Source: Salinibacterium xinjiangense (lineage in GTDB: Bacteria; Actinomycetota; Actinomycetes; Actinomycetales; Microbacteriaceae). From it: a stretch of DNA of 64,000 bases. Where the stretch lies: NCBI RefSeq assembly GCF_014645015.1, contig NZ_BMLC01000001.1, positions 620,001 to 684,000 of the forward strand, given 5' to 3'. Numbering within the stretch: the stretch's first letter is position 1; each line of letters starts with the position of its first letter. The notes under the pieces are model-generated. The model saw only the letters and a program-made list of their open reading frames with translations. It was not told where the DNA came from and did no database searches. Of the stretch, positions 1 through 8,346 are shown one piece after another. Position numbers and translations under genes: made by a program.

Positions 1-781
1 GCACGGCGGAGTCGGTGGTGTTGACCGACTGTCCGCCTGGGCCGCTCGACCGGAACACGTCGACACGGATGTCACCCTCGGGCACCTCGATAGCGCCAGC
101 CTCCTCGATCAACGGAATGACTTCGACCGCGGCGAAGCTCGTCTGGCGCTTACCCGCCGAATTGAACGGGCTCATCCGCACGAGGCGGTGGGTGCCAGCC
201 TCGACGCTGAGGGTGCCGAATGCGTAGGGCGCATCGATCTCGAATGAGGTGGATTTGATCCCGGCCTCTTCCGCGTAGCTCGTCTCCATGATGGTCACGG
301 GATAGTTGTGCTGCTCGGCCCACCGCAGGTACATGCGCTGCAGCATCTCGGCAAAGTCCGCGGCGTCCACACCACCGGCACCGGCACGAATGGTGATAAC
401 CGCGGGGTGGGCATCCCATTCGCCGTTGAGCAGGGTCTGCACTTCCAGCTCGCCCAGCAGCTTCTGGATGCTCGCGAGCTCGGTACGAGCGTCGGCTGCT
501 GCCGAGGCATCCTGCTCCTCGTTCGCCAGCTCGACCATGATCTCGAGGTCATCGAGTCGGCCCGCGATGGAGGTGATCTTCGCAAGCTCGGCCTGCCGGT
601 GGCTCAGCGCGCTGGTGACTTTTTGCGCCTTGTCGGGGTCGTCCCACAGGTCGGGAACGCCGGCCTGCTCGCTGAGGTCGGCGATTTCTGCCTCGAGGCG
701 CTCGACGCCGACCACCGAACGGATGTCAGCGAATGTGGAGCGCAGCGCCGCGAGGTCTTCCGAGATATCCAGTTCATCCAT
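1..781 (-). CDS. prfB: Peptide chain release factor 2 (partial, C-terminus outside the window)
   Basis: RF2 recognises UGA and UAA in the ribosomal A site and triggers release of the finished peptide. About 260 N-terminal residues are visible: the helical N-terminal domain (starting [10 protein letters not shown]), then the region rich in [16 protein letters not shown], then the peptidyl-hydrolysis motif GGQ in [11 protein letters not shown] near the window edge. The rest lies left of base 1. The start at 781 gives one continuous frame, so the UGA-dependent programmed frameshift known from E. coli prfB is absent, which is common in actinobacteria. The gene is divergent from the MFS gene, with 58 bp between the starts. 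The family assignment is certain. Confidence 0.95.
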   Translation of the reverse strand, partial: MDELDISEDLAALRSTFADIRSVVGVERLEAEIADLSEQAGVPDLWDDPDKAQKVTSALSHRQAELAKITSIAGRLDDLEIMVELANEEQDASAAADARTELASIQKLLGELEVQTLLNGEWDAHPAVITIRAGAGGVDAADFAEMLQRMYLRWAEQHNYPVTIMETSYAEEAGIKSTSFEIDAPYAFGTLSVEAGTHRLVRMSPFNSAGKRQTSFAAVEVIPLIEEAGAIEVPEGDIRVDVFRSSGPGGQSVNTTDSAV

Positions 782-826
782 GTCGAGATCAAGCCTACCG
801 GCGTGCTCCTGTTTGCCAGCCCGCGA

Positions 827-832
827 TAGCGT
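827..832 (+). promoter_or_regulatory. Candidate -10 element of a leaderless promoter
   Basis: TAGCGT lies 7 nt before the ATG at 840, so transcription would begin at or next to the start codon. No clear -35 was seen. The same hexamer precedes the start at 56648. Confidence 0.45.
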
Positions 833-839
833 TGAACCG

Positions 840-2135
840 ATGTCAACCTCTGAGCCGCCGTTCCGCTGGCGCTCGATCGCGCTGCCCGCTCTCCTGCCGA
901 CGCTGCTGTTCTCGATCGGCGAGGGCGCGATCATTCCGATCATCCCGATCGCAGCGAATAATCTTGGCGCGACACTGGCCATCGCGGGGCTCGTGGCCGG
1001 GATCCTGACCATCGGCGAGCTGTTCGGCAATATTCCGAGTGGATGGCTCATCGCGAGGGTCGGCGAGCGACCGGCGATGATCGGCGCGAGTGGCCTGTCT
1101 ATCGTGGGCCTTGTCATCTGCGTCATCGCCCCGAACCCCGTGGCACTGGGATTCGGCGTGCTGCTGGTCGGGCTGGCCACCGCCGTATTCGCCCTCGCGC
1201 GCCACGCCTTCATGACGAGTTTCGTTCCGATCGCCTACCGCGCACGCGCGCTCTCGACGCTGGGTGGGACGTTCAGGCTGGGATACTTCATCGGTCCGTT
1301 CCTTACGGCCGTGACAATCAGCCTGACCGGCACGGCGAGTTCTGCATTCTGGATCCACATCGTGATGTGCCTGTCGGCTGCGATCCTGCTGATCACCCTG
1401 CCCGACCCGACCGCCACTTTCGGGTCGGTGCGCACCGTCCGGCTGGCCGGCCGCACCATGCGCGAGGGCGAGGCGCTCGCCGAGCAGGAGTCGGCCGGGC
1501 TCTTCCGCACCATCTACAACAGCCGCGATGTGCTCACCCGGCTGGGCCTCGGCGCGGCCCTGATCGGCGCGCTCCGGGCGAGCAGGCAGGTGGTTTTGCC
1601 ACTGTGGGCGGTGAGCATCGGCATCAGCGAGCCGGATACGGCCATCATCATCGGCATCGCTGGTGCCGTCGACTTCGCGCTCTTCTACGCGAGCGGGCAG
1701 ATCATGGATCGGTTCGGTCGCCTGTGGAGTGCGCTGCCCTCGATGATCGGGCTCGGCGTCGGGCACCTTGCACTGTCGTTGACGCACGATCTCGATTCGA
1801 ACGTGAGCTGGTTCATCGGTGTCGCGATGTTTCTCTCCCTGGCAAACGGCATCGGCAGCGGCATCCTGATGACTCTCGGCGCTGACCTCGCAGACAAGTC
1901 GAATCCGGCGCCATTCCTCGGTGCGTGGCGCTTCACCGGCAATCTCGGTGGGGCGGGAGCACCCCTGATCATCGCGGGAGTCACCGCGGTGGCCTCCCTC
2001 TCGATTGCCGTCGCGACCCTGGGCGTGTTCGGGCTGCTGGGCGCGGGGGTCATCGCCCGATACCTGCCCCGCTTCTCCCCCCGCCCCGAGCGCGGCGGGG
2101 CAGGTCCGGAAAGCGCCGCGGGCCCGGCAGGCTAG
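840..2135 (+). CDS. MFS transporter
   Basis: A 431-residue integral membrane protein with about 12 hydrophobic segments in two halves, as in the major facilitator superfamily. It begins [20 protein letters not shown]. The loop after TM2 carries [14 protein letters not shown], a version of the MFS loop motif, and a second copy, [15 protein letters not shown], opens the second half. The substrate cannot be read from the sequence; drug/metabolite efflux is the usual guess. The start at 840 is preferred because a TAGCGT -10 sits just before it; an upstream in-frame extension overlaps prfB antisense and is not membrane-like. The gene stop overlaps the convergent pilus gene stop by 4 bp. Confidence 0.85.
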   Translation: MSTSEPPFRWRSIALPALLPTLLFSIGEGAIIPIIPIAANNLGATLAIAGLVAGILTIGELFGNIPSGWLIARVGERPAMIGASGLSIVGLVICVIAPNPVALGFGVLLVGLATAVFALARHAFMTSFVPIAYRARALSTLGGTFRLGYFIGPFLTAVTISLTGTASSAFWIHIVMCLSAAILLITLPDPTATFGSVRTVRLAGRTMREGEALAEQESAGLFRTIYNSRDVLTRLGLGAALIGALRASRQVVLPLWAVSIGISEPDTAIIIGIAGAVDFALFYASGQIMDRFGRLWSALPSMIGLGVGHLALSLTHDLDSNVSWFIGVAMFLSLANGIGSGILMTLGADLADKSNPAPFLGAWRFTGNLGGAGAPLIIAGVTAVASLSIAVATLGVFGLLGAGVIARYLPRFSPRPERGGAGPESAAGPAG

Positions 2136-2578
2136 TCGAAGACGGATCTGCCCACCGAGGTGACCTCGATGCGCAGCCCTTCGGGCACCAGCGGCGAGAG
2201 GAGGGGCGGATGCCACCACGACGACAGTGTGACAGTCGCGCTGCGGCCGTCGACCGTCTCGGAACGCTCGATCGTCAGCGCCTCGAATCCCGCGGCCGGT
2301 GTGGATTCGACGTAGGACTGCACCGCGGCCGCAACCTCGGCGTCAGTGAGTCTGGGACGCATTCCTGACTCGGTGAGCTCGACCGCCTCGAGCGTGAAAG
2401 CCTCCGCACCCACCAGCGCTGCGCCGTCGGCGAGGGTGAAGAGGCGCTTCCGTTCCAGGTAGAGCGAGGTCGCCGAGACCACCAGGAGGACCAGCACGAG
2501 GCAGAGGAAGCCGAAGAAGATGATGAGCGGGAGGGTGGAGCCTGACTCGTCGGTGAGCCTGGGCCGCAGCCGGATCAT
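2132..2578 (-). CDS. TadG-like pilus assembly protein
   Basis: A 148-residue protein and the last gene of the Tad operon. It starts MIRLRPRLTDESGSTLPLII, with the short basic leader and 'GSTLP' motif that precede the single hydrophobic helix (about residues 17-38) in TadE/TadG pseudopilin-like proteins. The remainder is a small extracytoplasmic domain. TadE/F/G proteins are minor components of Flp-type pili and pair with the TadA/B/C machinery encoded upstream. The ATG overlaps the stop of the preceding gene (ATGA), which fixes the start. Sequence similarity is to actinobacterial 'Rv3654c/TadG-like' proteins rather than to the long proteobacterial TadG. Confidence 0.75.
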   Translation of the reverse strand: MIRLRPRLTDESGSTLPLIIFFGFLCLVLVLLVVSATSLYLERKRLFTLADGAALVGAEAFTLEAVELTESGMRPRLTDAEVAAAVQSYVESTPAAGFEALTIERSETVDGRSATVTLSSWWHPPLLSPLVPEGLRIEVTSVGRSVFD

Positions 2579-3060
2579 CCACCGCTCCAGAATCTGGAGA
2601 CCTGCTGGGTCGAACTTGCCGAAAGGGGAACCGCTATCGGCAACTCTCCCATGAGCACGGGAGGTACCAGCGGGAGCCGAGCGGATAACCCGACTGTCAC
2701 CGTGACGAACCCCCGGCGCGTGAGGCAATTCGATGGAACCGGCGCGCAGGTGATGACGATGGAGGCCGTATCCGGGTCTACACCGTGGTCGGCGAGGGCG
2801 AACTCGACAGCCGTGATGGCGCTGGCGTGCGCCGAGCCGACATCGTCCGACTGCACGAAGACCCTGGATGCCTGCCGCGCTGCACCCTCCACAGCGAGCG
2901 AACCCGCCTGGATTGACGACATCGCGAGCACGAGGTAGACCAATGGCACGAGAAGCACGAGACCGGCGGTGATGAACTCGAGGGAGGCAGACCCGCGGTC
3001 GTCGGTGCAGGGCCCGGTCCAGAACCCGGCGCGGTCAGTTGAGCGACTCGATTGCAGCAT
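2575..3060 (-). CDS. TadE-like minor pilin
   Basis: 161 residues. An N-terminal hydrophilic stretch of about 22 residues is followed by DDRGSASLEFITAGLVLLVP, the TadE signature: Gly-Ser-Ala, a conserved Glu, then a membrane helix. The C-terminal about 110 residues form a predicted extracellular domain with two cysteines (CAPVPSNC), possibly a disulfide. It overlaps the next gene by 4 nt and the preceding one by 26 nt, so the three are translated together. It is probably a minor pseudopilin of the Flp pilus encoded here. Confidence 0.78.
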   Translation of the reverse strand: MLQSSRSTDRAGFWTGPCTDDRGSASLEFITAGLVLLVPLVYLVLAMSSIQAGSLAVEGAARQASRVFVQSDDVGSAHASAITAVEFALADHGVDPDTASIVITCAPVPSNCLTRRGFVTVTVGLSARLPLVPPVLMGELPIAVPLSASSTQQVSRFWSGG

Positions 3061-3430
3061 GACCAGACACCTCCAGCCCGTTGTCGAGCCCGATAAGCCC
3101 GATCAGGGGCAGCGGCGTCTGCACCGTGATCGTCAGTGCCGGATGCCCGAGGTAGCTTCCGGTTGATGCTGTGACATTTGTCGCGTAACCCGGCCCGAGG
3201 GCTGTGGTGATGAGGTCGACGGATCGCGCGATGCCGTCCGTGGCCGAATTGTCTGCGAGCGCTCCGAAGCGTGCGCCCTCTGCCGCGGCATCCACCACCG
3301 TATTGCGAATGAAGAGCACGAGACCGAGCTGGATAACGCTGAGAGTCAGGATGACCAGCAGCCCGTTCACCATGACGAATTCGGCCACGGCCGAGCCATC
3401 GTCGGCGGCCCATCCCCTGCCGCGGCTCAT
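3035..3430 (-). CDS. TadE family protein
   Basis: 131 residues starting MSRGRGWAADDGSAVAEFVM. The motif DDGSAVAEFVMVNGLLVIL matches the TadE domain (PF07811): small residues, a conserved Glu and one transmembrane helix. It is followed by AAEGARFGALAD, the AAREGAR-like motif typical of TadE. It has no cysteine pair, unlike its neighbour. It overlaps the following TadE-like gene by 26 nt and lies 9 nt after the DUF4244 gene. It is presumed to be a minor pilin or assembly factor of the Flp pilus in the cell envelope. Confidence 0.85.
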   Translation of the reverse strand: MSRGRGWAADDGSAVAEFVMVNGLLVILTLSVIQLGLVLFIRNTVVDAAAEGARFGALADNSATDGIARSVDLITTALGPGYATNVTASTGSYLGHPALTITVQTPLPLIGLIGLDNGLEVSGHAAIESLN

Positions 3431-3439
3431 CGGCGTGGC

Positions 3440-3613
3440 TCAGAATCCGCTGACGCGGTCGATCGCCTGCTGGAAGACGGAGCTGAGGGCGGGGCCGGCG
3501 AGCCCCCAGATGATGATCACCAAGCCAGCAGTCATGAGTGTAATGAGCACCCAACCGGGGACGTCGCCGCGTTCCCCGGAACTTGTGTGTGCCAGGCGTC
3601 GCTGTCGGATCAT
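3440..3613 (-). CDS. DUF4244 small membrane protein, candidate Flp major pilin
   Basis: 57 residues from the ATG at 3613 (MIRQRRLAHTSSGERGDVPG). The layout is a hydrophilic leader, then GDVPGWVLITLMTAGLVIII as one membrane helix and a short C-terminal tail. It occupies the usual position of DUF4244 (PF14029) proteins, between tadC and the tadE genes of actinobacteria. Its size and single helix after a short leader match Flp-type major pilins, but the function is inferred. An upstream ATG at 3646 would add 11 residues. In an undisturbed operon it would directly follow tadC; here a remnant of the tadC 3' end lies immediately upstream. Confidence 0.75.
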   Translation of the reverse strand: MIRQRRLAHTSSGERGDVPGWVLITLMTAGLVIIIWGLAGPALSSVFQQAIDRVSGF

Positions 3614-3691
3614 TGCAGCCTCCGGGTAGTGATTATCACAGTGCACATCCTGCGCTGATCGTCGAGGAGGCGCTGAGCTTATCCACAGGCG

Positions 3692-3834
3692 TTACAGCCC
3701 GAGCTGCAGCACGAAGATGCCCGGGTAGATCGCGAACAGGATCGTCACCGGCAGAATCAGGAATACCAGCGGAAAGAGCATCGCGATCTCTTTCCTGCCC
3801 GCCGATTCGAGCAGATCGCGCTTGGCGGCGTCCC
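3692..3834 (-). pseudogene. Duplicated 3' end of tadC (remnant)
   Basis: This strand encodes the last about 45 residues of TadC (through IAMLFPLVFL and YPGIFVLQLG), ending Leu-TAA. The complete tadC at 4665-5603 has the same ending but finishes Phe-TGA. Upstream of base 3834 the similarity stops abruptly. The remnant sits where tadC should end relative to the DUF4244 gene, so it probably marks the original operon junction, with the intervening DNA inserted or the full copy displaced. Confidence 0.8.
3699..3834. repeat. 136-bp direct repeat, left copy (tadC 3' end)
   Basis: It is identical to 4672-4807 except for 3 substitutions by eye. The two copies are offset by 973 bp in the same orientation and flank the inserted segment 3835-4671. 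Confidence 0.9.
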
Positions 3835-4262
3835 CCGACCGCCGCCGCCAATATCTGGACTGTCCGAAGCAGCGGCCTTTCTATGTGGACGCGCCGCGTC
3901 GTCTGGTTGACCCTCACGCCATTTCCACTCACTTCCATGAGCCCTGAGACCAAAGTTTCAGCACGAAGGCCGGCCGGCCGACGTGGCTGGATTTTTCAGC
4001 GAGTCGGATGGGCGTCGTGTGTTGTGGGCTTGTTTTGCGGGTATCCAGCGGTTCTCGGTAACGACGCCGTGAGTCCGCGGTGCGCGCGAGGAGGGAGGCG
4101 ACGATAGTCAGCGCACGTGTGGAATCTGCTCGACGCTCACCGCCCCTCCCGGCGTGAGCAGCAGCGCGGCCAACGCTGATAGCCGCCGCCCGGTGGCGGA
4201 GGGTCCGCAACATCCTCGTGCACGACCGGTGGGTTCAGATCAGCCCATTGGATATGGACCGA
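3835..4262. other. Inserted non-coding segment inside the Tad operon
   Basis: No gene could be supported here. Short open frames on both strands lack domains, ribosome sites and consistent codon usage. The segment lies between the tadC remnant and the promoter of the 116-residue membrane protein. The left boundary falls exactly where the tadC similarity ends (base 3834). It may be decayed foreign DNA. Confidence 0.5.
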
Positions 4263-4290
4263 TTGACGCCCTGCGACCAATGCGTATAAC
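4263..4290 (+). promoter_or_regulatory. Consensus-like promoter giving a leaderless mRNA
   Basis: The -35 is TTGACG (4263-4268) and the -10 is TATAAC (4285-4290), separated by 16 bp. The ATG of the downstream gene starts 7 nt after the -10. This is the best sigma-70-type promoter seen in the window. Confidence 0.7.
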
Positions 4291-4297
4291 TTGACGC

Positions 4298-4648
4298 ATG
4301 ATCATTGTCATGTGGCGCCGATGGGGACCCTTGGGACTCGTCTTTCTCGTGTTCGGATTCCTCGTCTGGGTTGGAGTTAGCGCGCTACTTCGACAGCAAC
4401 TTCACACAACGTCCGTAACTGGCTGGTGGGATGTTGGCGCCCTCGTGTTCGGGTTCGGCATTGGCGCTATAGCCAACTGGTTTTTTGCGGTGATGGTCGT
4501 CGAACCAAAATTGGATCGCCCAAATGCTTTCCCGAAGGTCGCTTCTTCAACACTGTTCTTCTTGCCGCTGCGCCACTGGAGTCTTGCCATTGTTGCGGTC
4601 GGGGTCGTTTTCCTCATCCCAAACTTGATTGAGGTAATTTCTGGATAG
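4298..4648 (+). CDS. Small integral membrane protein of unknown function (insert gene)
   Basis: 116 residues, not recognised as a named family. There are about three to four hydrophobic segments: residues about 8-30 (LGLVFLVFGFLVWVGVSAL), 45-68 (VGALVFGFGIGAIANWFFAV) and 93-115 (HWSLAIVAVGVVFLIPNLI). A polar loop holds EPKLDRPNAFPK. It is the only convincing gene in the DNA inserted between the two tadC 3' ends and runs against the Tad operon. It has its own strong promoter and begins at the predicted transcription start, so translation is probably leaderless. Its base composition looks less GC-rich than the flanking pilus genes, which fits transfer. Nothing in the sequence shows a biochemical role. 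Confidence 0.7.
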   Translation: MIIVMWRRWGPLGLVFLVFGFLVWVGVSALLRQQLHTTSVTGWWDVGALVFGFGIGAIANWFFAVMVVEPKLDRPNAFPKVASSTLFFLPLRHWSLAIVAVGVVFLIPNLIEVISG

Positions 4649-4664
4649 CTTGCGCCAGAAGAGG

Positions 4665-5603
4665 TCAGAAGCCGAGCTGCAGCACGAAGATGCCCGGGTA
4701 GATCGCGAACAGGATCGTCACCGGCAGAATCAGGAACACCAGCGGAAAGAGCATCGCGATCTCCTTCTTGCCCGCCGATTCGAGCAGATCGCGCTTGGCG
4801 GCGTCCCGCGAATCCTGAGCCTGGGCCCTCAGCACTTCTGCGAGGGGCGTGCCTCGCTCGAGAGCGCCGACGAGCTGTTCGACACAGCGGGAGAAGGCCG
4901 GCAGTTCGAGGTCCGAGGCCACGGAGGTCAGGGTGTCCGCGAGCGGCAGCCCGGTGTTGACGGATGCCACTACCCCGGCCAATTCGCGAGACAACTCCCC
5001 CGCGCTGACCTTCGAGATTCGACGCAGGGCATCGAGGATCCCCTCCCCCGCCGAGAGGCTGAGCGTGAGGAATTCGAGCACCACCGGCAGCTCGCTCGAC
5101 AGTCGTTCGAGCCGCTTCCTCGCGGCGCGCTGGAGCAGCTGGTCGCGACCGAACACCCCCGCAGCGAAGAACAGTGCGACGACCACGACCTGGATGGGCG
5201 GCGCTACGGGCTGCGTCTGTGCCGCGGTGATCGCCACCGCTATTCCCACGACGGCCCCACCGAGCCCCCACAGGAGTTGTTGCGAACGCAACGCCTCCAC
5301 CGTCGTCAGTGAGCCGGATTGCCGGAGCCGCCTGGCGAGGATCTCCGACCCGCCGAGCGTGCTTTCCAGTGCAGCCCTGGCCCGGGATACGAGAGGTTCC
5401 ACGAGCATCCCGAGCACGGGAAGCGGGCCGGGAGTGGCGGGCGCCAGCAACTCGCGGGCCTGCGGCGATATGTCGACCACGTAAGGGGCGACGCGGCGCG
5501 CGAGCCTCGGGCGACTCATCCTCGGCATCACGCTCGCCAGGCACCAGAGACCGAACCCCAGCCCGATGCCAGCCACCACCGCCCACGCGACGAGTTGCGT
5601 CAC
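4665..5603 (-). CDS. tadC: Type II secretion system F family protein TadC
   Basis: 312 residues. TadC is an inner-membrane platform protein that works with TadB and the TadA ATPase to assemble Flp pili. N-terminal membrane segments (about residues 5-25, 110-125 and 140-155) are followed by the cytoplasmic T2SSF domain, with ELPVVLEFLTLSLSAGEGILDAL and the GTPLAEVLRAQAQDSRDAAK stretch. A C-terminal pair of hydrophobic segments ends in IFVLQLGF. It overlaps tadB by 4 nt (start fixed at 5603). The last 136 nt are duplicated 973 bp downstream, so this copy appears complete but separated from the rest of its operon. Confidence 0.88.
   Translation of the reverse strand: MTQLVAWAVVAGIGLGFGLWCLASVMPRMSRPRLARRVAPYVVDISPQARELLAPATPGPLPVLGMLVEPLVSRARAALESTLGGSEILARRLRQSGSLTTVEALRSQQLLWGLGGAVVGIAVAITAAQTQPVAPPIQVVVVALFFAAGVFGRDQLLQRAARKRLERLSSELPVVLEFLTLSLSAGEGILDALRRISKVSAGELSRELAGVVASVNTGLPLADTLTSVASDLELPAFSRCVEQLVGALERGTPLAEVLRAQAQDSRDAAKRDLLESAGKKEIAMLFPLVFLILPVTILFAIYPGIFVLQLGF
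4672..4807. repeat. 136-bp direct repeat, right copy (inside intact tadC)
   Basis: It is the partner of 3699-3834, with 133 of 136 positions equal by eye. It forms the 3' end of the complete tadC gene. Confidence 0.9.
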
Positions 5604-6460
5604 GCGAACCAGCGCCGTTCATCAGGAATCCGGCCGATGCCGATCATCAGCCGGTAGGCGAAGAACGAGACGACGAGACCCACCACGATGAGTGTCGCAC
5701 CACCCGGCGAGTTGTAGGCGGCGGCTGCCTCGGGTCGGGTGGCCAGCAGCAACAGCACCACCCAGGGGGATGCGACGCCGAGCTTCGCGGCATTCATGAC
5801 CCACGACTGCCTGGCCTCGACCTCGGAGCGGATCGCGCTTTCCTGGCGCAGGTACGAGCTGAGATTGCGCAGCACCGTCGTGAGTTCGCTGCCGCCCACC
5901 TCACGTGACATCCGAAGCGTCTCGAGGATGCGATCGGCGACAGGATCCGCCAGCCGCGCCTTCACTGCGTCGATGCACGATGCAAAATTTCCGGTGGCCC
6001 TGTATTCGCTTGCGAACATCGCGAACTGTGCTCGCGTCGCTGCCGGGCCGGTGCTCGCGAGAGTCATCACGCTGTCGGGAAGCGCCAGCCCTGATCGCAC
6101 GGCAGACACCAGTTGGTCGACGACATCCGGCCAGACGACTCTCGTGAGCTTTCGCTGGGCGCGAGCTCGCCAGCCGACCAGCAGGAACGGGACCAGAAAC
6201 GCGACCACGCCGGTCGCCCCGGCCAGCACCACCACTGAGAACACCGCGAACGCGATGGATGCCGACGCTGCGGCCAGCAACCCCGCCACCGTGAAAACAG
6301 TGGCAGGGCTGATGCGGGAAAGTCCGGCCTGCACCAGTCGCTCCCGTTGCCGCTGCATGAGCGCGGATGGCGTCGCCTTCCGCGCACCCCTCGGCCACAG
6401 CAGCGGCGATACGACGAGGAGGATTCCGGCCCCGAGCAGCAACCCCAGTGCCGCGCTCAT
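5600..6460 (-). CDS. tadB: Type II secretion system F family protein TadB
   Basis: 286 residues starting MSAALGLLLGAGILLVVSPL. An N-terminal membrane helix and two closely spaced helices (about residues 52-90) precede the T2SSF domain, with VWPDVVDQLVSAVRSGLALP and the REVGGSELTTVLRNLSSYLR motif. Two C-terminal helices follow. TadB pairs with TadC in the membrane platform of the Flp pilus machine, next to the TadA motor. Four-nucleotide ATGA overlaps with both tadA and tadC show tight translational coupling. A longer in-frame extension upstream overlaps tadA and is discarded. Confidence 0.88.
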   Translation of the reverse strand: MSAALGLLLGAGILLVVSPLLWPRGARKATPSALMQRQRERLVQAGLSRISPATVFTVAGLLAAASASIAFAVFSVVVLAGATGVVAFLVPFLLVGWRARAQRKLTRVVWPDVVDQLVSAVRSGLALPDSVMTLASTGPAATRAQFAMFASEYRATGNFASCIDAVKARLADPVADRILETLRMSREVGGSELTTVLRNLSSYLRQESAIRSEVEARQSWVMNAAKLGVASPWVVLLLLATRPEAAAAYNSPGGATLIVVGLVVSFFAYRLMIGIGRIPDERRWFA

Positions 6461-7686
6461 CTCGAGCCTGCCAGAACCGACGCTGGATCGAATCCGGCTG
6501 AGGTGAACTTGACCGAGCGGCTCGGGTATCCGCCCGTTGGTTCGAGCCCGCCAGCGCCGATCGCGAAGATCGGGCTTGCCTCGATCACGCCGCACGTCAC
6601 CTGCCCACTCGGCGCGACAATCTCCACCACCCGTCGTCGGCCGGTACGATCCAGCTCGCAATGCACGACGATGTCGATGCAGGATGCCACGGTCGGAATG
6701 ACGAATGACGAATCGATGTTGCGCCCCGCCAGCAACGGCAGCGTCGACAGCTTGATGAGCGCGTCCCGGGCATTGTTCGCGTGGATGCTCGACATTCCCG
6801 GCAAGCCGCTGTTGAGCGCGATAAGGAGGTCGAGCGACTCCGCCTCGCGTACCTCGCCGACCACGAGCCGGTCTGGGCGCATCCTGAGCGATTCCTTGAT
6901 CAGCCGACGCAGGCTTATTTCGCCGGTTCCTTCGAGGCTCGGCTGCCGGCATTGCATCGCTATCGAGTCGCGCCCGGTGACTGACAGTTCGAAGGTCTCC
7001 TCTACGGTGATGATGCGCTCTGCGGCGCGGGTGGCTGACAGCAGTGCGTTCAGCATCGTCGTCTTGCCGCTCTGCGTAGCGCCAGAGACAAGGATGTTCT
7101 GCCCGGACAGCACACACATCCGCAGGAATTCGGCCGCCTGGGCTGTGAGACTGCCGAGCGCCACGAGTCGTTGCAAATCCCGGATGCGCTGGCTGAACTT
7201 ACGTACGTTGACCGCCCAGTGCTTGCGGGTGATATCGGGAATGACGACGTGAAGCCGCGAGCCGTCCGGCAGGGAGGCGTCAACGAACGGCGAGCTGAGG
7301 TCGACGCGGCGGCCAGAGCTCTGCAGCATCCGCTCGACGAGGTCGCGAACCTCGCTGTCAGTCAGCACGATGCTCGTGCGCTCCGGCACACCGTTTCGCG
7401 CGACGAAGATCGCATCCGGTGCGTTGATCCAGATCTCCTCGATCTCAGCGTCATCGAAGAATGGCTGCAGTGCCCCGAATCCGGTGAGGGTTGCCACCAG
7501 CAGCCTCGCGGCCTGCGCTTCATCCGGCAGGAGCGGGACTGAACCGCCGAGGGCCCGCTCGCTGTAGCGCCGAACCTCATCGTGCACGTACCGCGACGCG
7601 AGATCCGCATCGGTGCCGAGGTCGACACCGTCGCGACGCACACGCTCACGTACCTGTTCCGCGATCTGGGCCAGGGCGAAGGACAT
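6457..7686 (-). CDS. tadA: CpaF/TadA family secretion ATPase
   Basis: 409 residues. TadA is the cytoplasmic hexameric ATPase that powers Flp pilus assembly. Residues about 1-150 form the N-terminal domain. The Walker A is GATQSGKTT (202-210), the Asp-box-like ITVEETFEL follows at about 226, and the Walker B region is PDRLVVGEVRE (271-281), followed by the His-box SIHANNARDAL. Length is typical for actinobacterial CpaF proteins. It is the first gene of the Tad operon; the expected upstream TadZ/Ssd-like localisation protein, prepilin peptidase and TadV are not in this window. The start at 7686 gives the usual N-terminus. Confidence 0.93.
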   Translation of the reverse strand: MSFALAQIAEQVRERVRRDGVDLGTDADLASRYVHDEVRRYSERALGGSVPLLPDEAQAARLLVATLTGFGALQPFFDDAEIEEIWINAPDAIFVARNGVPERTSIVLTDSEVRDLVERMLQSSGRRVDLSSPFVDASLPDGSRLHVVIPDITRKHWAVNVRKFSQRIRDLQRLVALGSLTAQAAEFLRMCVLSGQNILVSGATQSGKTTMLNALLSATRAAERIITVEETFELSVTGRDSIAMQCRQPSLEGTGEISLRRLIKESLRMRPDRLVVGEVREAESLDLLIALNSGLPGMSSIHANNARDALIKLSTLPLLAGRNIDSSFVIPTVASCIDIVVHCELDRTGRRRVVEIVAPSGQVTCGVIEASPIFAIGAGGLEPTGGYPSRSVKFTSAGFDPASVLAGSR

Positions 7687-7752
7687 TCGCCGATCATCCG
7701 CGATCCGGAGTCGCAGCGTCTGCGGTTATCCACAGGTCGACGAAGAGCCTTG

Positions 7753-8340
7753 CTACACGTGTCCCAGGCGAGCGCGACGAACAGCGACCTCGCGGCCGAT
7801 CGTTACGAGGCCGTAGACGGGTGGGATCAGCAGGAACAGCCCGAGCAGCGCCCCGAACGTGGTCGCCACGAGCGTGATGACCGCTGTGGCGGCCAGTGTG
7901 AGAAGGGCCGTCACGAGCCACGGCGTCCTGCCCGTCAGGGCGAATGCCACTAGCGCCACGAAGATGAGTCCATAGCGGGCGATGGGCTCCCCGACACCCC
8001 ATGCAGGCGCGCCGGCGTAGATCGAGACGAAAATGGCGACGAGCGTCACCCCCGCCCATGTGCCCAGCAGGAGGCGGCTCCGCGGCCGCGGGATCGGGCC
8101 CGATACGGGCACGCCAGCGAACGGAATCGCCGCGGGAGAACTTGCACCGAGTCGGGACACGAGCACGTCATGTGCCTCGACTACCCCGATGAACTCGCGA
8201 GTCGCCTCACGCGAGCGCGTGGCATCGACGAATCGATCAGGATGTGTCGTGCGCGCGCGCCGACGGTAGGCGTTCTCGATGTCGGCGGCCGACGCATCCA
8301 GCGAGACGCCCAGTACCGCGGCGGCGTCTTCGGGGCTCAT
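7753..8340 (-). CDS. J-domain membrane protein
   Basis: 195 residues. Residues about 5-65 form a DnaJ-like J domain: DAAAVLGVSLDASAADIENAYRR, then the diagnostic HPD tripeptide in ARTTHPDRF. J domains stimulate the ATPase of an Hsp70 partner. A Pro/Arg-rich linker (about 66-90) is followed by about four hydrophobic segments to residue 185, so the J domain is probably anchored at the cytoplasmic face of the membrane. No Gly/Phe or zinc-finger region is present, so it is not a general DnaJ. It lies 66 bp upstream of tadA on the same strand and might be co-transcribed, but a link to pilus assembly is only inferred. Confidence 0.75.
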   Translation of the reverse strand: MSPEDAAAVLGVSLDASAADIENAYRRRARTTHPDRFVDATRSREATREFIGVVEAHDVLVSRLGASSPAAIPFAGVPVSGPIPRPRSRLLLGTWAGVTLVAIFVSIYAGAPAWGVGEPIARYGLIFVALVAFALTGRTPWLVTALLTLAATAVITLVATTFGALLGLFLLIPPVYGLVTIGREVAVRRARLGHV

Positions 8341-8346
8341 TTTCGA

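Noticed and set aside
1-781. Programmed frameshift in prfB
   Set aside because: The frame is continuous from the ATG with no early UGA, so no recoding is needed.
843-2219. 458-codon frame antisense to the MFS transporter
   Set aside because: No recognisable motif; the composition mirrors the codon bias of the membrane protein on the other strand.
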